From positions 62,001 to 126,000 of the forward strand of contig NZ_BOOH01000012.1 in the NCBI RefSeq assembly GCF_016863135.1: DNA of 64,000 nucleotides. Direction: 5' to 3'. The notes beneath the pieces are model-generated. The model searched no databases. It saw nothing but the letters and a program-made list of their open reading frames with translations, and had not been told where the DNA came from. This document shows positions 60,875 through 64,000 of the stretch, piece after piece. Within the stretch, counting starts at the first letter, position 1; each line of letters starts with the position of its first letter. Origin of the DNA: Planobispora longispora. Its GTDB lineage: Bacteria; Actinomycetota; Actinomycetes; Streptosporangiales; Streptosporangiaceae. Made by a program: the position numbers and the translations under genes.

Positions 60875-62257
60875 TCAGTTCTGGTTGACCGAGATGTTGC
60901 TGGGCAGCGGGATGTAGGGGAACGTCCCGCCGGTGGGCTTGTCGTTGGCGTCCACCTTGTCCCCGGCGGCCAGCGCGTCGACGAGCTTGCCGCTCTGCGC
61001 CGCGCCCGCCACCACCTGCAGGGAGATGTCGACCGTGTCGTCGATGAAACGACGGCCGTTGGGGTAGCCCTGCGGGTCGCCGCCGATCACACCGAGGCGG
61101 TTGGGGTCCTTGCTGGGCGGGATGGACATGTTCAGCCGCAGCATCTCCGAGGGGCGCAGCTTGACCGCGTCCTTGTTGAGGGTCTGCGAGTTGAGGTCGG
61201 CCTTGATCGGGCCGTTGTCCTCGGTGATGCCGGTCAGGAAGATCTGGACCAGGTCGTTGCGCGGGGTCGCGGGAGCCTTGATCCCGTAGATGGACTGCAG
61301 CAGCCGGGCCAGCTCGGGGTCGGTGACGCGGTTGACGACCGCCGGGATGCCGGCGTCCTTGTCCGGGCTGATCGAGTTGAAGGTGTCCTTCAGCCCGGCC
61401 GGCATCACGAGCTCGTTGACCAGCGGCGACGCCAGGCGGGAGACCTGGACGAAGCCGTTCGGGCCCCGCTTGTCCACGGTGGACCAGACGCCGATGACGG
61501 GGTTGCGCTTGGAGTCGCCCTTGAGCGCCAGCTCGTCCTTCGGCAGCTGGAGGCCCAGCGTGTGGACGTTGTAGCCCTTGAGGGTGTCCTGCCCGACCTC
61601 GGACAGGTCGCCGCCGTACAGCAGGTCGAAGACCCGCAGGTCCAGGAAGAACGACTCGTCCGACTGCCCGGCGAACGTCTTGCCGCCGCCCTTGAGGCCG
61701 ACGATGGCCGCCGAGCGCAGGGTGCCGTAGTTGGGCATGGACGCGCGGCCGACGTTGCTCGGGGCCACGGTCCCGTTGGAGACGAGCGTCTCCGAGCCGC
61801 CGGAGGTGATCTTCGTGAGCGTGTAGCGCTGCTTGAACAGCAGGTTCTCATCGTTCAGCGAAGTGACGGGGCCGTTGTTGTAGAGGAATGTGGTGTTTCC
61901 GCGCTTGTCCTGGTTCTGGAAACGCCATTGGTAGGTGATGTCGGGTTTTGCGTCGCCATCACTGTCGATCTTGATGTTGTAACGGGAATTGGTGTCGAAC
62001 TGATAGAAGTTCGGCCCTCCGTTGGGCTCCTCGAAGGGGATGAAGTTCGCCATCAACGTCACCGTGTCCGGCTTGTCGGGGCTGACGAAGGCGTAGACGT
62101 CGGTGTTGTCGTTGCGGGGGTCTCCTGAGGTCATCGGAGCCTCGCGGTGCGAGGATGCCGTGCCGGTGTCGGCTCTGAACAGGGTGAACGAGGAAGCGAT
62201 CAACGCTCCCGCGATGCCCAGGCTGACCAGGGCGCGCCGGTTGGTCCGGAGCTCCAT
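60875..62257 (-). CDS. DUF4331 family secreted protein
   Basis: A 460-residue exported protein. Signal peptide residues 1-33 (LGIAGALIASSFTLFRADTG). The family core is SSHREAPMTSGDPRNDNTDV at the start, ANFIPFEEPNGGPNFYQFDT, FAGQSDESFFLDLRVFDLLY and a C-terminal GDPQGYPNGRRFIDDTVDIS. DUF4331 proteins are extracellular, function unknown, and in actinomycetes often precede a TPR and a NicO-type gene as here. First gene of that operon, with the promoter in the 271-nt gap shared with the ACP gene. Confidence 0.9.
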   Translation of the reverse strand: MELRTNRRALVSLGIAGALIASSFTLFRADTGTASSHREAPMTSGDPRNDNTDVYAFVSPDKPDTVTLMANFIPFEEPNGGPNFYQFDTNSRYNIKIDSDGDAKPDITYQWRFQNQDKRGNTTFLYNNGPVTSLNDENLLFKQRYTLTKITSGGSETLVSNGTVAPSNVGRASMPNYGTLRSAAIVGLKGGGKTFAGQSDESFFLDLRVFDLLYGGDLSEVGQDTLKGYNVHTLGLQLPKDELALKGDSKRNPVIGVWSTVDKRGPNGFVQVSRLASPLVNELVMPAGLKDTFNSISPDKDAGIPAVVNRVTDPELARLLQSIYGIKAPATPRNDLVQIFLTGITEDNGPIKADLNSQTLNKDAVKLRPSEMLRLNMSIPPSKDPNRLGVIGGDPQGYPNGRRFIDDTVDISLQVVAGAAQSGKLVDALAAGDKVDANDKPTGGTFPYIPLPSNISVNQN

Positions 62258-62450
62258 GGAGTGCGTCCTTTCGGCTGCCGGTCACGGGGGTGACCGGGCT
62301 CGGGATGAGAGAGGTGGAAACCGGCCGGGTTCCTCGACGTGTTGTTCGCCGCCGGAGCGTCATTGGATTGCCCGAGTTTCCCGGCGGCTGAATCCCGGCC
62401 GGGTCATCGAAAAATGAGTGGAACTCCGATTAATTGCGCATCCAGGCTCT

Positions 62451-62467
62451 AGACAGAACATGTGTCT
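62451..62467. promoter_or_regulatory. Inverted repeat AGACA-N7-TGTCT
   Basis: Perfect 5-bp arms in the gap between the divergent DUF4331 and ACP genes, 62 nt before the ACP start. Candidate operator; no neighbour regulator is visible in the window. Confidence 0.35.
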
Positions 62468-62528
62468 GGCGGGCATAGTCCGTGGGACTGCAGGGGCGCG
62501 AGTGGACCGATCTTTTCAAGGTGGGCGA

Positions 62529-62777
62529 ATGACAAGCCTCGACTCAGCCACATCCGTCGTCCGATCGGCGATCGCCGAGGTGCTCAGCGTGCCGAGCGAC
62601 CAGGTGAAGCCCAGCGCGACCATCGCCGACCACCAGCTCGACAGCCTGGAGTGGGTGGAGATCGCCGTCATCATCGAGGAGAGGCTGGGCATCCAGCTCG
62701 AACCCTCGGACTTCGCCGGGGCCAAGACCGTGGCGGACGTGGCCGGCATCCTGCACGCCGCGCTGGCGACCCGGTGA
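62529..62777 (+). CDS. Acyl carrier protein
   Basis: An 82-residue carrier. TSVVRSAIAEVLSVPSDQVK is followed by the phosphopantetheine serine in DHQLDSLEWVEIAVIIEERL, with LEPSDFAGAKTVADVAGILH as the last helices. ATG 62529 gives normal ACP length; a longer in-frame start at 62418 would add an unsupported 37 residues. Its stop overlaps the ketosynthase GTG (GTGA), so the two are made together. An extra ACP beside a ketosynthase outside the main fatty-acid cluster suggests a small type II polyketide or lipid pathway. Confidence 0.9.
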   Translation: MTSLDSATSVVRSAIAEVLSVPSDQVKPSATIADHQLDSLEWVEIAVIIEERLGIQLEPSDFAGAKTVADVAGILHAALATR

Positions 62778-64000
62778 GGGGCGGGCGGGAGGCGGACGGA
62801 CCGGGGACGGGCGGCGCGGGCGCGCGGGTCGTCATCACCGGTCTCGGCGTCAAGAGCCCGGCGGGCAACACCGCCGGCGAGGCGTTCACCACGGTGCTCG
62901 CGGGCAAGTCGCTCGCCGTCCCGATCCCCGGGCTGGCCGGAGGGCCGGTCCCCATCGGCTGCCCGCTGGCCCCCTTCGAGCCGCTCGACTACTTCACCGG
63001 CCGCGAGCTGCGCACCCTCGACCGCACGGCGCAGATCGGGCTGGCCGCCGCGGTCGACGCCGTCACCGACGCGGGGGACCTGCCCGCGGAGGGCTGCGGC
63101 GTCTACGTCGGCACCGGCGGCGGCGGATTCGCCACGCTGGAGAGCCTCATCGTGGGGCACACGCTCGGCCGGGAGAAGGTGCCCGTGCACGCCGTCCCGT
63201 CGCTGATGTCCAGCTCCACGGCCGCGCGCATCGCCATCCGGTACGGCTACCGCGGCCCGTGCCTGACCTTCAACACGGCCTGCGCGAGCGGCGCCACCGC
63301 GATCGGCGAGGCGCTGCGCGCGATCCGCTCGGGAACGGTCCGGGCCGCCGTCGCCGGCGGGCTGGACGCGTTGCTGTCCCCGCTGGTCATGGAGGCGTTC
63401 GCCAGGGTCGGCGCGTTGTCGGAGCGAGTGGACGCGCCGGCGGAGGCCTCGCGCCCGTTCGACGGGGAACGCGACGGCTTCGTCATGGGCGAGGGCGCGG
63501 CCTTCATGGTCCTGGAACGTGCCGATCTCGCCGAGGCCCGCGGCGCCCGCGTCTACGGCGAGGTGAGCGGCTACGCGGCCAACTGCGACGCCAGCCACAT
63601 CGTCGCGCCGCTGCGCGACGGCTCCGTCACGGCCGCCTGCATGCGCGCCGCCCTGGCCGACGCCGGGCTGACCCCGGCGGACGTCGGCCACGTCAACGCG
63701 CACGGGACGTCCACCCCGCACAACGACGACGCCGAGGCCCTCGCGCTGCGCGACTGCTTCGCCGGCCGTCCGGGGAACCGCACACCCCCGGTGACCTCGA
63801 CCAAGGGCGTGACCGGCCACCTGGTCGGCGGGGCGGGCGCGCTGGAGGCCGTCCTCGCCCTGCTCTCGGCCCGGGAGGGCCTGGTCCCGCCCACCGCGAA
63901 CTTCACCGCCGGCCCGGCCGCCGACCTGATCGACCTCGTCCACGGGGCCCCGCGCGCCGTGCCCGCGGCCCCCGTCCTGTCCAACTCCTTCGGCTTCGGC
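62774..64000 (+). CDS. Beta-ketoacyl-ACP synthase, FabF type (5' part; runs off the window)
   Basis: 409 codons are visible and no stop. RVVITGLGVKSPAGNTAGEA starts the thiolase fold; the nucleophilic cysteine is in FNTACASGATAIGEALR and the histidines in HVNAHGTSTPHND and VTSTKGVTGHLVGGAG, the KAS II/FabF triad. The GFG of SNSFGFG near the window end is the usual C-terminal motif, so little is missing. The substrate and whether it is primary or secondary metabolism are open; the ACP is directly upstream with a 4-nt overlap. Confidence 0.9.
   Translation, partial: MRGGREADGPGTGGAGARVVITGLGVKSPAGNTAGEAFTTVLAGKSLAVPIPGLAGGPVPIGCPLAPFEPLDYFTGRELRTLDRTAQIGLAAAVDAVTDAGDLPAEGCGVYVGTGGGGFATLESLIVGHTLGREKVPVHAVPSLMSSSTAARIAIRYGYRGPCLTFNTACASGATAIGEALRAIRSGTVRAAVAGGLDALLSPLVMEAFARVGALSERVDAPAEASRPFDGERDGFVMGEGAAFMVLERADLAEARGARVYGEVSGYAANCDASHIVAPLRDGSVTAACMRAALADAGLTPADVGHVNAHGTSTPHNDDAEALALRDCFAGRPGNRTPPVTSTKGVTGHLVGGAGALEAVLALLSAREGLVPPTANFTAGPAADLIDLVHGAPRAVPAAPVLSNSFGFG

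Noticed and set aside
62418..62528. N-terminal extension of the ACP
   Set aside because: The extra 37 residues are not part of the ACP fold and have no ribosome-binding site; ATG 62529 yields a normal-length carrier.

Overview
The window is very GC-rich DNA with a strong G/C third-position bias, frequent GTG starts and many GTGA/ATGA gene overlaps. The families point to a high-GC actinomycete: the Mec+/CysO/CysM cysteine pathway, DUF3039, DUF2017, DUF3352, DUF3618, DUF4331, and several TANNNT-N6/7-RTG leaderless starts. The style fits Streptosporangiaceae or a near relative, but no rRNA or other marker gene is present to settle this. Almost all of it reads as ordinary chromosome. The clearest foreign-looking patch, visibly poorer in GC, is about 41.3-42.1 kb.

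Layout. 1-6.5 kb: end of an acyl-CoA mutase gene, thioredoxin/TPR protein, cytidylate-kinase-like protein, ACT-domain malic enzyme, YqgE, and a divergent TetR/MFS efflux pair with palindromic operators. 6.6-13.1 kb: DUF3039, secreted M43-type metalloprotease, MFS transporter, membrane proteins, SF2 helicase. 13.3-24.8 kb: NAD salvage (pncA, pncB), then clpS, DUF2017, mec, a Cys-ending leader peptide, cysO, cysM, DUF3352, thioesterase, murI, MBL phosphodiesterase-like protein, rph and rdgB. This order matches the Mycobacterium tuberculosis Rv1330c-Rv1341 block as I remember it. 24.9-33.8 kb: secreted 5'-nucleotidase C-domain protein, molybdopterin oxidoreductase, FMN reductase/MarR pair with three operator copies, a papain-fold toxin-like gene plus immunity-like gene, and a MacB-type ABC exporter. 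34-41 kb: two NarL-type two-component systems, a LysR/RidA divergent pair and a polytopic CxxC protein. 41.3-42.1 kb: an HNH endonuclease reading frame that runs through a complete tRNA gene and on into a ribbon-helix-helix domain. 42.1-47.3 kb: bcp, DUF3618, PLP amino acid deaminase/aldolase, DUF6286/AmaP-like pair, GT39-like membrane protein. 47.4-55.7 kb: glycine riboswitch with gcvT-gcvH-sdaA, then an amine-catabolism operon (glutamine-synthetase-like, ALDH, SDR, class I GATase) opposite a FadR-type regulator. 55.7-64 kb: membrane protein, AbiEii-like nucleotidyltransferase, CsbD-like protein, the NicO/TPR/DUF4331 cassette, and the start of an ACP-ketosynthase operon that runs off the end.

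How the genes work together. Mec, CysO and CysM form the sulfur-carrier route to cysteine. Here CysO ends Gly-Gly-Ser-Arg rather than Gly-Gly, so it may be made as a pro-form. The short leaderless ORF ending Asp-Cys-Arg upstream could tune the genes to cysteine supply. Under the glycine riboswitch, GcvT/GcvH and serine dehydratase would channel excess glycine through serine to pyruvate; gcvP is not in the window.

The strongest candidates for something undescribed are the HNH-tRNA-RHH locus, whose tRNA has a UAG (Leu-type) anticodon on a short-variable-loop body that bacterial leucine tRNAs do not have, and the compact papain-fold toxin/immunity-like pair at 29.5-30.5 kb. Short tandem repeats at gene ends are a recurring feature of the whole window.
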